Origin: Sphingomonas sp. Leaf32 | Lineage (GTDB): Bacteria > Pseudomonadota > Alphaproteobacteria > Sphingomonadales > Sphingomonadaceae | Assembly (NCBI RefSeq): GCF_001421765.1 | Contig: NZ_LMLA01000009.1 | Location: 1-64,000 of the forward strand | Reading direction: 5' to 3' | Length of the DNA stretch: 64,000 nt | In this document: positions 40,249 through 48,833 of the stretch, one piece after another | Layout: each line of letters opens with the position of its first letter | Numbering within the stretch: position 1 is the stretch's first letter | Notes under the pieces: generated by a model | Told to the model about the DNA's origin: nothing | Databases searched by the model: none | Seen by the model: the letters and a program-made list of their open reading frames with translations, nothing else | Made by a program: the position numbers and the translations under genes

Positions 40249-40896
40249 ATGCGTATCCTGTTTGCCCTGTTTATGCTGGCCTTCGCCGTACCGGCATCCG
40301 CCCAGTCCGCCACTCGCGCCACGCCCGGCTATGTCCGGGTGAAGATCGACACCAATGTCGGATCGATCATCGTTGCGCTGGACGTCCGGCGCGCCCCCGC
40401 GACGTCGAAGAACTTCCTCGCCTATGTCGACGATGGCCGGTTCGACGATACCGATTTCTACCGCTCGGCGCGGCGCAAGGCCGATCCGAAGCTCGGCTTC
40501 GTGCAGGGCGGCATCCGCACCGATGCCCGCCGCATCCTGCCGCCCTTCGCGCATGAGCGCACCGACAGGACCGGCGTGAAACATGTCGACGGCGCGATTT
40601 CGATGGCGCGGCGGCCCGAGGCCAATTCGGCGGGCGGCAATTTCGTGCTGCTGGTGGGGGCGATGCCCAGCATGGACGCGAAAGGCGACTTTGCCGGCTA
40701 TGCCGCGTTCGGACGGGTCGTCGGCGGCATGGATGTGGTGAAGCGCATCCTTGCCAAGCCGACCGGCGGCGGATCGGACGCGATGAAGGGACAGATGATC
40801 CTTGATCCGATCCGCATCCTCCGCGCCCGCCGCATGGATGGCAAGTCGCAGCCGACCGGCGGGCCGAAAGTGTGGTTGATCGGCGTGCGGCGGTAA
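40249..40896 (+). CDS. Periplasmic cyclophilin-type peptidyl-prolyl isomerase
   Basis: A 215-residue foldase with a Sec signal ending SAQSA near residue 22. The cyclophilin core shows TNVGSIIVALDVRRAPATSK, FVQGG, GAISMARRPEANSAGGNFVL and YAAFGRVVGGMDVVKRIL. The active-site arginine normally in FHR is read here in the DFYRSARR segment. The C-terminal 35 residues after the core are basic and not part of the domain. It accelerates proline isomerisation in exported proteins (family knowledge). Confidence 0.88.
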   Translation: MRILFALFMLAFAVPASAQSATRATPGYVRVKIDTNVGSIIVALDVRRAPATSKNFLAYVDDGRFDDTDFYRSARRKADPKLGFVQGGIRTDARRILPPFAHERTDRTGVKHVDGAISMARRPEANSAGGNFVLLVGAMPSMDAKGDFAGYAAFGRVVGGMDVVKRILAKPTGGGSDAMKGQMILDPIRILRARRMDGKSQPTGGPKVWLIGVRR

Positions 40897-41026
40897 GGTT
40901 GCTGCCGAAAATCGTCGTTATCCCGGCCTTGGTTCGGGGTCGCGCGGTTCACCGATCCCAGCAAAAGGACAAGCGCGACCGCAGCTCAAGGCCGGGGGTT
41001 TGCGGTTCAGGCCCCTCGACGACCCG

Positions 41027-41650
41027 CTACGCCGCCTGCATCTCCGCCATCGCCGCATCGTCCAGTTCACTTGCCCGGACATGCGCCGGGCGGTCGGCCA
41101 GTCGGGCGAGATAGGCCATGAACGCGTCCTGTTTGGGCAACGTCCCGAACTGCATACCCCACATCACATGCGATCCGACATAGACATCGGCGGCAGTGAA
41201 GCGATCGCCCGCGATATAGGGATGGGCCGAAACCGCCGCCTCCAGCACCGCGACGACCCGGTCATAATCACCATAGCCGACCATCCGCTGCTGATCCTCG
41301 CCGGGAACGACCCCCAGCGACCGGTTGGTGATCGCCTGCTCCAGCGGCCCCGCCGCGAAGAACATCCAGCGATGATAGTCGGCGCGCTCGTCCGCCGTAG
41401 GTCCAAGCCCCGCCTCGGGAAAGGCATCCGCCAGATAGGCGCAGATCGCGGCGCATTCGGTGACGACCCGCCCGTCATGGACGATCGCCGGCACCTTCGC
41501 CATCGGGTTGATCGCCAGATAGGCATCGGCCTTCATCGAACCGCCATAGCCGAGCATTTCGACGGCGTAATCGGCACCGACCTCCTCCAGCATCCAGCGC
41601 GCGATCCGCCCGCGCGACATCGGGTTGGTGTAGAGCGTCAGTCCGGCCAT
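41027..41650 (-). CDS. Glutathione S-transferase
   Basis: A 207-residue cytosolic GST. The N-terminal thioredoxin-like domain starts MAGLTLYTNPMSRGRIARWM, with Ser as probable catalytic residue, has KVPAIVHDG with the cis-proline and ECAAICAYLADAFP for glutathione binding; the helical domain follows with FTAADVYVGSHVMWG. ATG at 41650 has GGGAGAAG upstream. It is followed after 45 bases, on its upstream side, by the dienelactone hydrolase gene in the same orientation. Confidence 0.92.
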   Translation of the reverse strand: MAGLTLYTNPMSRGRIARWMLEEVGADYAVEMLGYGGSMKADAYLAINPMAKVPAIVHDGRVVTECAAICAYLADAFPEAGLGPTADERADYHRWMFFAAGPLEQAITNRSLGVVPGEDQQRMVGYGDYDRVVAVLEAAVSAHPYIAGDRFTAADVYVGSHVMWGMQFGTLPKQDAFMAYLARLADRPAHVRASELDDAAMAEMQAA

Positions 41651-41695
41651 CTTGCTTCTCCCCTCGATTCGTTGGAACAAAGGTGGAACATCCTC

Positions 41696-42574
41696 CTATT
41701 TCGCGTCAAGTTCATGACGCAGGAAAGTTATGGTCCTGTCCCAGGCGAGCGTCGCGGCGGCGGCATTGTAGCGCGCTGCCGAGCTATCGTTGTTGAACGC
41801 GTGGTCGACCCCCGGATAGACATGGATGGTCGCCCGCTTACCCGCCTTGCGCAGCGCGTCGCCCCAGGGCAGCGCGGTGGCGTTCACCCGGGCGTCCTTT
41901 TCGGCGAGTTGCAGCATCAGCGCGGCGCGGACCTTGGGCGCTTCGGCCGGATCGGGTGCCGGGCCGTAATAGCTGACCCCGGCGGTAAGCGCCGGATCGG
42001 CCACCGCCAGTCGGTTGACGAACGCCCCGCCCCAGCAGAAGCCGACCGCGCCAGTGGGCCGGCCCTTGCGCTCGCCCCGCGCCTTGGCAAGGAACGCCTT
42101 GGCCTGCGCGAGCGCAAGGTCATAGTCGATCGTGCCGATCATCGCACGCGCCTTGTCCTCGTCGGCCGGAGTGCCGCCCTGCGGCGCGAGCAGATCGGGG
42201 GCGATAACGCGGAAACCCGCCAGCGCGACGCGCCGGGCGACATCCTCGATATGCGCGTTCAGCCCGCGATTTTCGTGGATGACCAGCACCAGCGGCAAGT
42301 TGCGCTGGCCCTTGGGCGCAGAGAAATAGGCGGTGGCGGGATGGCCAGCTTCGGCACCGCTGACCTTGGCTACATCGAGCCGGGGGTCGTTGGCGGCGAC
42401 CTGCTGCGCGGCGGCGGGCGATGCGGCGATGCCGGCGATCAGGATTTCGGCGGCGGCGGCCGATCCGGTGAGCGCGACCATCTGCGCCATGAAGGTCCGG
42501 CGGTCGTGATGCTCATGCGTGAAGGCGTCGTACAGCGCGATGGCGCTGGCGTTCAGGTCGTCGGACATCGGCAT
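41696..42574 (-). CDS. Exported dienelactone hydrolase family protein
   Basis: A 292-residue alpha/beta hydrolase. A twin-arginine motif (HDRRTFMAQMVALTG, about residues 23-37) and a hydrophobic run ending SPAAAQ point to Tat export. The Cys nucleophile lies in VGFCWGGAF and the catalytic His in YPGVDHAFNND, the true dienelactone hydrolase pattern. ATG at 42574 follows GCGGAG by seven bases. Substrates of exported members are unknown; classic members open dienelactone in chloroaromatic degradation. Confidence 0.9.
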   Translation of the reverse strand: MPMSDDLNASAIALYDAFTHEHHDRRTFMAQMVALTGSAAAAEILIAGIAASPAAAQQVAANDPRLDVAKVSGAEAGHPATAYFSAPKGQRNLPLVLVIHENRGLNAHIEDVARRVALAGFRVIAPDLLAPQGGTPADEDKARAMIGTIDYDLALAQAKAFLAKARGERKGRPTGAVGFCWGGAFVNRLAVADPALTAGVSYYGPAPDPAEAPKVRAALMLQLAEKDARVNATALPWGDALRKAGKRATIHVYPGVDHAFNNDSSAARYNAAAATLAWDRTITFLRHELDAK

Positions 42575-42625
42575 GGCACTCCGCTGTGGAAGTGCGCAGC
42601 CTAACCCTTTGCCACCGATACGCAA

Positions 42626-42655
42626 ACGGCCCGGCCACCTTGCGATGGCCGGGCC
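42626..42655 (-). terminator. Terminator after the TrcR gene
   Basis: CGGCCCGGCCA (42626-42636) and TGGCCGGGCCG (42645-42655) are perfect 11-base arms with an 8-base loop. On the reverse strand TTTGCG follows. It lies 27 bases past the stop at 42683. Confidence 0.65.
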
Positions 42656-42682
42656 GGCAATGCGCGAACCGACCTGGCCGGT

Positions 42683-43357
42683 TCAGCGCTTGAACGGATC
42701 GAAGAAGCTCGACGGCTCCGCCGTTTCGCCGCGCTCGGCCAGTTCGGCGTCGCGCGCGGCCTGGGTACGTTCGTTGCGGAGCTGTTCGATCAGCGCCTCG
42801 CGATCGCCCTCCAGACGGGTGTCGGTCGGGGCCTCGATACCGGCGGCCTTCGCCGCCTTGCCGACCAGTGCGTCCAGCTCGCGCTGCGAGCACAGGCCCA
42901 GCGTCACCGGGTCCTTCGGCGTGATGTTGCCGATGTTCCAGTGCGTCCGGTCGCGGATCGCGGCGATGGTGGTGCGGGTCGTGCCGATCAGCTTGCCGAT
43001 CGCGCCGTCCGAGATTTCCGGGTGGTTGCGGATGATCCAGGCGATGCCGTCCGGCTTGTCCTGCCGCTTGCTGACCGGCGTATAGCGCGGCCCCTTGGTC
43101 CGGCGGACCTGTTCCGGCCCCTTCATCATGATGAGGCGATAGTCGGGGTTCTTCTGCCCCTTCTCGATCTCTTCCATCGTCAGTTCGTGCGCGCGCACCG
43201 GATCGCGGCCGGTCAGCTTGGTCGCGGCGGTGTCGTCGGCGATCGCCTGCACCTCGAGGACGTGCAGACCGCAGAAATCGGCGATCTGCGGAAAGGACAA
43301 GGCGGTATTGTCGACCAGCCAGGAAGCGGTCGCGTGCGGCATCAGCGGCTGGGCCAC
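42683..43357 (-). CDS. trcR: TrcR-type cell-cycle transcriptional regulator (DUF1013)
   Basis: A 224-residue alphaproteobacterial regulator of the DUF1013 family, represented by Caulobacter TrcR, which associates with sigma70 RNA polymerase and is tied to the GcrA/CcrM cell-cycle network. AQPLMPHATASWLVDNTALS begins the protein; two HTH-like segments follow (FPQIADFCGLHVLEVQAIAD and ISDGAIGKLIGTTRTTIAAI). The chosen start is GTG at 43357 with CGGAG seven bases upstream, which reproduces the usual family N-terminus; the frame reaches 43441 without a site. Confidence 0.88.
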   Translation of the reverse strand: MAQPLMPHATASWLVDNTALSFPQIADFCGLHVLEVQAIADDTAATKLTGRDPVRAHELTMEEIEKGQKNPDYRLIMMKGPEQVRRTKGPRYTPVSKRQDKPDGIAWIIRNHPEISDGAIGKLIGTTRTTIAAIRDRTHWNIGNITPKDPVTLGLCSQRELDALVGKAAKAAGIEAPTDTRLEGDREALIEQLRNERTQAARDAELAERGETAEPSSFFDPFKR

Positions 43358-43379
43358 GACGGGTCTCCGAAATAGAAAG

Positions 43380-43400
43380 GGCCGCCCAAACCGGGCGGCC
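43380..43400 (-). terminator. Intrinsic terminator after the quinone-oxidoreductase gene
   Basis: On the reverse strand GGCCGCCC-GGTTT-GGGCGGCC forms a perfect 8-pair stem with a 5-base loop, followed by CTTTCTATTTC. It lies between the oxidoreductase stop (43470) and the trcR binding site. Confidence 0.7.
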
Positions 43401-43469
43401 ACGTTGGATACGGACTTAGGACAGGTCGTCGCAAAGGGCAAGCGCCGGGGCGCCGGTCGTGTCCGCTTC

Positions 43470-44468
43470 CTATTCCAGCGTCAGGACGATCTTGCCCACA
43501 TGGTCGCCCGCTTCCATCCGGCGATGCGCGTCGGCGGCCTGTTCCAGCGGGAAGCAGCGGTCCATCACCGGGCGCAGCCGACCGGCGGCGACATGTGGCC
43601 AGACGGTGCGCGACAGTTCGTCGGCGACCATTTCCTTGAACCCCACGTCGCGCGGGCGCAGCGTCGATCCGGTCAGCGTCAGGCGGCGGCGCATGATGTC
43701 CCAGATGGGAATAGTGGCGGTCGCCCCGCCCTGGACCGCGATCGACACGTGGCGACCATCTTCGCCCAGGCACTTGATATTCCGCGGCACATAGTCGCCG
43801 CCGACCATGTCCAGCACGACGCTGACGCCCTTGCCCTGCGTAATCTCGGCCACCCGCTCGACGAAATCCTCGGTGCGGTAGTTGATGGCCTGCGCCGCGC
43901 CCAGATCGCGCGCCGCCTTCGCCTTCGCGTCGCTGCCGACCGTCACGATCACCTCGATACCGAACAGCTTGCCCAGCAGGATCGCCATGGTGCCGATGCC
44001 GCTGGTGCCACCATGGACCAGCACGGTGTCGCCCTCCGCCGCATAGCCGCGCTCGAACAAATTGGTCCACACGGTGAACAGCGTCTCGGGCAGCGCGGCC
44101 GCCTCCGCCATCGACAGGCCATCGGGCACCGGCAGGCACTGTCCGGCGGATACCGCGACATATTCGGCATAACCACCGCCGGCGAGCAACGCGCACACCG
44201 GCTGGCCGATCAGGTGGCCGTCGGCATCGTCGCCGACCGCGACGACATGACCCGCCACCTCCAGGCCGGGGATGCTAGGCGCTCCGGGCGGCGGGGCATA
44301 GCCGCCGGTGCGCTGCAGGACGTCGGGGCGATTCACCCCGGCGGCGGCCACGCGGATCAACACTTCGCCCGGCGCAGGGCGAGGCGTCGGCCGCTCGACC
44401 ACGACCAGCACGTCGGGGCCGCCCGGCTCCGTCGGATCGATCGCACGCATCGCCGCTGGTACGTCCAT
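43470..44468 (-). CDS. NAD(P)H quinone oxidoreductase-like enzyme (MDR, PIG3 type)
   Basis: A 332-residue zinc-free medium-chain reductase. AAGVNRPDVLQRTGGYAPPP matches the PIG3/TP53I3-like group, the Rossmann motif is VHGGTSGIGTMAILLGKL, and no structural zinc cysteine cluster is present. It probably reduces quinones or similar electrophiles with NADPH. ATG at 44468 is preferred since AGGGGG lies nine bases upstream; the ATG at 44477 overlaps that site. It is divergent from the DUF1192 gene. Confidence 0.88.
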   Translation of the reverse strand: MDVPAAMRAIDPTEPGGPDVLVVVERPTPRPAPGEVLIRVAAAGVNRPDVLQRTGGYAPPPGAPSIPGLEVAGHVVAVGDDADGHLIGQPVCALLAGGGYAEYVAVSAGQCLPVPDGLSMAEAAALPETLFTVWTNLFERGYAAEGDTVLVHGGTSGIGTMAILLGKLFGIEVIVTVGSDAKAKAARDLGAAQAINYRTEDFVERVAEITQGKGVSVVLDMVGGDYVPRNIKCLGEDGRHVSIAVQGGATATIPIWDIMRRRLTLTGSTLRPRDVGFKEMVADELSRTVWPHVAAGRLRPVMDRCFPLEQAADAHRRMEAGDHVGKIVLTLE

Positions 44469-44533
44469 AACGCTCATCCCCCTGTGTCCGGCGTTATTGA
44501 CATCGCCAGCGACAGGGTCAACGCTGCATCGCC

Positions 44534-44731
44534 ATGGAACCCGACGAAAATGTTAACCATCTTCGTGGCAACCTGCTGCCCATGTTGCTCGCCGAGGATC
44601 TGGACCCGCTGTCGGTCGATGAACTGACGAAGCGTATCGCCGCGCTGGAGGGCGAGATCGCCCGCTGCCGCGCGCGGATCGACCGCGCGAGCAGCCACCG
44701 CGCCAGCGCCGACGCGCTGTTCCGGTCATGA
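44534..44731 (+). CDS. DUF1192 small coiled-coil protein
   Basis: A 65-residue protein of the alphaproteobacterial DUF1192 family. The core LAEDLDPLSVDELTKRIAAL is followed by a short amphipathic helix and SHRASADALFRS, the family ending. Function is unknown; the sequence predicts a short coiled coil. It lies 110 bases upstream of clpA, where clpS is found in many bacteria, so its position deserves note. An internal ATG (codon 17) is another possible start. Confidence 0.82.
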   Translation: MEPDENVNHLRGNLLPMLLAEDLDPLSVDELTKRIAALEGEIARCRARIDRASSHRASADALFRS

Positions 44732-44841
44732 GATGTTCCGCCCCGCTTGATGCCGGCGGGCGGCATACCGACATTGGTGGAGACCCGGGTGACCGGGACG
44801 CAGGGCCGGCGCGTTCTCGCCGGCCGACCGGAGTGAACTGA

Positions 44842-47160
44842 ATGCCATCCTTCGCATCCGCACTGGAATCCACGCTGCACAAGGCGCTCGAGGCCGCATC
44901 CTCGCGCCGGCACGAATATGCGACCCTCGAACATCTGCTGTTCGCGCTGACCGACGATGTCGACGCGGCCAAGGTGATGACCGGGTGCGGCGTCGACCTC
45001 GACGAGCTGCGCGCGACCGTCGCTCATTATCTCGACACCGAACTCGACACGTTCAAACTGGACGCCGCGACCGATCCGTCGCCGACCAGCAGCTTCCAGC
45101 GGGTCGTGCAGCGCGCGATCCTCCACGTCCAGTCGTCGGGCCGTGACGAGGTTACCGGCGCCAACGTGCTGGTCGCGATGTTCAGCGAGCGCGAGACCTA
45201 TGCCGTCTATTTCCTGCAACAGCAGGACATGAGCCGCCTCGACGCGGTCAGCTTCATCAGCCACGGCGTCGGCAAGGGCGGATCGACCGCTACCGAAACC
45301 CCGGCACCCAAGGGAGCCGAGGAGAAGGAAAGCCCGAAGGCTGCAGACAAGGGCAAGAACGAGAGCGCGCTCAAGCAGTTCTGCGTCGACCTGAACGAAA
45401 AGGCCAAGGTCGGAAAGGTCGATCCGCTGATCGGGCGTTCGGCCGAGGTCGACCGCACGGTGCAGATCCTGTGCCGCCGCTCGAAGAACAACCCGCTCTA
45501 TGTCGGCGATCCCGGCGTCGGCAAGACCGCGATCGCGGAAGGCCTCGCGCGCAAGATCGTCGAGGGCGACGTGCCCGAGGTGCTGTTGCCCGCAGTCATC
45601 TATTCGCTCGACATGGGCGCGCTGCTGGCCGGCACCCGCTATCGCGGTGATTTCGAGGAGCGGCTGAAGCAGGTCGTGACCGAGCTGGAAAAGCTGCCCC
45701 ACGCGGTGCTGTTCATCGATGAAATCCACACCGTCATCGGTGCCGGCGCGACCAGCGGCGGGGCGATGGACGCGTCGAACCTGCTCAAGCCCGCGCTGTC
45801 GGGCGGCCAGATTCGCTGCATCGGATCGACCACCTACAAGGAGTTCCGCAACCACTTCGAAAAGGATCGCGCGCTGCTGCGCCGGTTCCAGAAGATCGAC
45901 GTGAACGAACCCTCGGTCGAGGACACGATCAAGATCCTGACCGGCCTGCGCAGCGCGTTCGAGGAGCATCACAAGGTCAAGTATACCCCTGATTCGATCA
46001 AGTCGGCGGTGGAATTGTCCGCACGCTACATCAACGACCGCAAGCTGCCGGACAAGGCGATCGACGTGATCGACGAAGTCGGCGCGATGCAGATGCTGGT
46101 GCCCGCGCCGAAGCGGAAGAAGACGATCACGTCGAAGGAGATCGAACAGGTCATCGCGACGATGGCGCGCATCCCGCCGAAGACGGTATCGACCGACGAT
46201 ACGCGCGTGCTCGCCAATCTCGAACTCGACCTGAAGCGGGTGGTGTTCGGGCAGGATGACGCGATCAAGGCGCTGTCCGCGGCGATCAAACTGTCGCGCG
46301 CGGGTCTCCGCGATCCCGACAAGCCGATCGGCAACTATCTGTTCACCGGCCCGACCGGCGTCGGCAAGACCGAGGTCGCGCGGCAATTGTCGGAGATCAT
46401 GGGCATTCCGCTCCAGCGGTTCGACATGTCCGAATATATGGAGCGCCACTCGGTCAGCCGGCTGATCGGTGCCCCCCCGGGCTATGTCGGCTACGACCAG
46501 GGCGGTCTGCTGACCGACGCCATCGATCAGCAGCCGCACTGCGTCCTGCTGCTCGACGAGATCGAGAAGGCGCATCCGGACCTGTTCAACATCCTGTTGC
46601 AGGTGATGGACAACGGCAAGCTGACCGATCACCACGGCAAGACCGTCGATTTCCGCAACGTCATTCTCATCATGACGACCAATGCGGGTGCGTCGGATAT
46701 GGCCAAGGAATCGATCGGTTTCGGCCAGATCGACCGCGAGGATGTGCAGGAGGAAGCGGTGAAGAAGCTCTTCACCCCCGAATTCCGCAACCGCCTCGAT
46801 GCGATCGTGCCGTTCGGTTATCTGCCGCCCGAAGTCGTCGCGCGGGTGGTGGACAAGTTCATCCTCCAGCTCGAACTGCAGCTCGCCGATCGCGGCGTCC
46901 ATATCCGCCTCGACGAGCCGGCGCGGACGTGGCTGACCGACAAGGGTTATGACAAGCTGTACGGCGCACGCCCGATGGGCCGCCTGATCCAGGACAAGAT
47001 CAAGCAGCCGCTGGCCGAGGAACTGTTGTTCGGCAAGCTGGTCCATGGCGGCGAAGTGAATGTCGCGTTGAAGGACGGCGCGCTGACCTTCGAGATCACC
47101 CCCGCCGCGCCCAAGAAACCGCGCAAGGGTGGCAAGGCCAAGGCGTCGGCCGAAGCCTGA
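44842..47160 (+). CDS. clpA: ATP-dependent Clp protease ATPase subunit ClpA
   Basis: A 772-residue AAA+ unfoldase that feeds substrates into ClpP. The N-domain begins MPSFASALESTLHKALEAAS, an acidic/lysine linker at about 145-175 precedes D1 with GDPGVGKT, and D2 carries GPTGVGKT, LLDEIEKAHPDLF and the arginine-finger region; there is no ClpB-type middle coiled coil. The ClpP-binding tripeptide loop is expected in D2 but I did not verify it. The C-terminus is an Ala/Lys tail. ATG follows GGAG. The N-end-rule adaptor clpS is not adjacent. Confidence 0.95.
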   Translation: MPSFASALESTLHKALEAASSRRHEYATLEHLLFALTDDVDAAKVMTGCGVDLDELRATVAHYLDTELDTFKLDAATDPSPTSSFQRVVQRAILHVQSSGRDEVTGANVLVAMFSERETYAVYFLQQQDMSRLDAVSFISHGVGKGGSTATETPAPKGAEEKESPKAADKGKNESALKQFCVDLNEKAKVGKVDPLIGRSAEVDRTVQILCRRSKNNPLYVGDPGVGKTAIAEGLARKIVEGDVPEVLLPAVIYSLDMGALLAGTRYRGDFEERLKQVVTELEKLPHAVLFIDEIHTVIGAGATSGGAMDASNLLKPALSGGQIRCIGSTTYKEFRNHFEKDRALLRRFQKIDVNEPSVEDTIKILTGLRSAFEEHHKVKYTPDSIKSAVELSARYINDRKLPDKAIDVIDEVGAMQMLVPAPKRKKTITSKEIEQVIATMARIPPKTVSTDDTRVLANLELDLKRVVFGQDDAIKALSAAIKLSRAGLRDPDKPIGNYLFTGPTGVGKTEVARQLSEIMGIPLQRFDMSEYMERHSVSRLIGAPPGYVGYDQGGLLTDAIDQQPHCVLLLDEIEKAHPDLFNILLQVMDNGKLTDHHGKTVDFRNVILIMTTNAGASDMAKESIGFGQIDREDVQEEAVKKLFTPEFRNRLDAIVPFGYLPPEVVARVVDKFILQLELQLADRGVHIRLDEPARTWLTDKGYDKLYGARPMGRLIQDKIKQPLAEELLFGKLVHGGEVNVALKDGALTFEITPAAPKKPRKGGKAKASAEA

Positions 47161-47175
47161 TCGATCCTGCACCTG

Positions 47176-47208
47176 GGGCCGCGACCGTCATGGTCGCGGC
47201 CCTTCCTT
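47176..47208 (+). terminator. Intrinsic terminator of clpA
   Basis: GGGCCGCGACC-GTCAT-GGTCGCGGCCC is a perfect 11-pair stem with a 5-base loop followed by TTCCTT, 15 bases past the clpA stop. Confidence 0.8.
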
Positions 47209-47282
47209 AATCAATATCTCACGCATTGTGGCATAACGGTCGACACGCGCTTGCGCGCAGTCCCGTCTCTGCCGAAAGCAAC

Positions 47283-48188
47283 ATGCCGCCAGCCCTTGCC
47301 CGACTGATCGAAACGTTCGACCACGCCGCGGCGATGGTCGCGTTGTACGATCCCGCAGGGCGCATCCTCTTCGCCAACCCGTCCTATCGCCGTGCCTTCT
47401 TTCTCGATCCCGACGAGACGCCCGACTGGATCGACCTGATGCGCCGCAACCATGCCCATCGGCGCGGCCCGGTCGTCTCGCACGACGATTTCGAGGCATG
47501 GCTGTCGTCGTCGCTGTCGCGGCGGGGCAAGGTGCCGATGCTGTCGATCGAAACCGACATGCACGACGGCAGCTGGCTGCATATCGTCGAACAGACGATG
47601 CCCGACGGCCACATTCTGTTCGTCGCACTCGACATCACCCGGATGCGGCAGTCGGAACGCGTGTTGCGACAGGAACGCGACATCGCGCTCAAGAGCGCGT
47701 CGACCGATCCGCTGACCGGCATCTCCAATCGCGGGCATATCATGGCCTTGATGGGCGACCGGATCGAACGACGGCGCGCGATACCGCCGCGCAGCACGGT
47801 CGCGGTGCTGGTCGATCTCGACCATTTCAAGCGCGTCAACGACCGCTTCGGCCATGTCGGCGGCGATCAGGTGCTGCGTGAATTCGCCCGCATCGTCCGC
47901 GCCGATCTGCGCACCTGCGACGGGTTCGGTCGTATCGGGGGCGAGGAATTTCTGATCCTGTTCCCCGGCATGACGATCGCCAAGGCCTGCCGCGCGGTCG
48001 ACCGACTGCGCGCGCGGATAAGCGACCACATGGTGATCCCGGAAGACGCGGCCTTCCGGATCGATTTTTCCGCCGGGCTGACCGACGTCCGGATCGGCGA
48101 CACGGTATCCAGCGTCTATAGTCGGGTCGACCGCGCGCTCTACTTCGCCAAGTCCGAAGGACGGGGCACCCTGCGATTGGCAAGCTGA
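47283..48188 (+). CDS. PAS-GGEEF diguanylate cyclase
   Basis: A 301-residue soluble enzyme making cyclic di-GMP. A PAS-like sensor fills residues 1-120 (FDHAAAMVALYDPAGRILFA, ending LDITRMR), a short coiled coil links it to the GGDEF domain from about 135, and the active site is GGEEF at 219-223. The inhibitory I-site RTCD lies five residues before it (210-213), so product feedback is expected. No membrane helix is present. The ATG at 47283 suits the PAS start but its binding site is weak. The signal sensed is unknown. Confidence 0.92.
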   Translation: MPPALARLIETFDHAAAMVALYDPAGRILFANPSYRRAFFLDPDETPDWIDLMRRNHAHRRGPVVSHDDFEAWLSSSLSRRGKVPMLSIETDMHDGSWLHIVEQTMPDGHILFVALDITRMRQSERVLRQERDIALKSASTDPLTGISNRGHIMALMGDRIERRRAIPPRSTVAVLVDLDHFKRVNDRFGHVGGDQVLREFARIVRADLRTCDGFGRIGGEEFLILFPGMTIAKACRAVDRLRARISDHMVIPEDAAFRIDFSAGLTDVRIGDTVSSVYSRVDRALYFAKSEGRGTLRLAS

Positions 48189-48189
48189 C

Positions 48190-48224
48190 CGCCCGCCCGA
48201 CCGCGCATCGCGACCGGGCGGGCG
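48190..48224. terminator. Shared hairpin between the convergent cyclase and pal genes
   Basis: CGCCCGCCCG (48190-48199) and CGGGCGGGCG (48215-48224) are perfect 10-base arms around 15 bases, filling the 43-base space between the two stop codons. It lacks T runs, so termination on either strand is probable but not certain. Confidence 0.55.
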
Positions 48225-48231
48225 CGTGCCG

Positions 48232-48759
48232 CTACTGCAATACCACCGTCACGGCGCGACGGTTCTGCGCCCAGGCGGCCTCGTCCGATCCCAGCGCCAA
48301 CGGACGTTCCTTGCCATAGCTGATCGTCGTGATCCGCGACGGCGAGATGCCACGCGTCGCGAGGTAGCTCGACGCGGCATTGGCGCGACGGTCGCCCAGC
48401 GCGAGGTTGTACTCGCGGGTGCCGCGTTCGTCGGCATGGCCCTCGATCGTGACGCGGACATTGGGATAACGCGTCAGCCACTGCGCCTGGCTGTCGAGAA
48501 TCTGCCGCGCGGTTGCGTCGATGTCATACTGGTCGAGGCCGAAATTGATCGTATCGCTGGCAACCGACTGCTGGAAATCGGCACGCGATCCCGGCACGAC
48601 GCCGTTGGTGCCGGTCCCGGTGCCCGTGCCGCCGGTGCCGGCGTTCGGATCGACGGTCTGCCCCGGTGCGGGGGGCAGTACCGCTGGGCGCTTCTTCGCA
48701 CAGCCGGCGGTCGCCAGCAGGCCGATAGCGACGAACATCGTCGCGGAAATCTTGGTCAT
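48232..48759 (-). CDS. pal: Peptidoglycan-associated lipoprotein Pal
   Basis: A 175-residue outer-membrane lipoprotein that anchors the membrane to peptidoglycan. The signal ends TAGC with Cys20 lipidated; a flexible GTGGTGTGTGTNG linker follows, then the OmpA-like domain with IEGHADERGTREYNLALGDR. It is the last gene of ybgC-tolQRAB-pal, 74 bases after tolB, and works with TolB in constriction during division. Confidence 0.96.
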   Translation of the reverse strand: MTKISATMFVAIGLLATAGCAKKRPAVLPPAPGQTVDPNAGTGGTGTGTGTNGVVPGSRADFQQSVASDTINFGLDQYDIDATARQILDSQAQWLTRYPNVRVTIEGHADERGTREYNLALGDRRANAASSYLATRGISPSRITTISYGKERPLALGSDEAAWAQNRRAVTVVLQ

Positions 48760-48833
48760 GATAAACCTCCCTTGGTCGTTGCGCCTTCCGCTACAATGCC
48801 CCTGTAGCGGAAATGGCCCCCGTTGGTGAAAGG

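Noticed and set aside
44518..47172. 884-codon minus-strand frame opposite clpA
   Set aside because: Mirror of clpA codons, with no recognisable domain.
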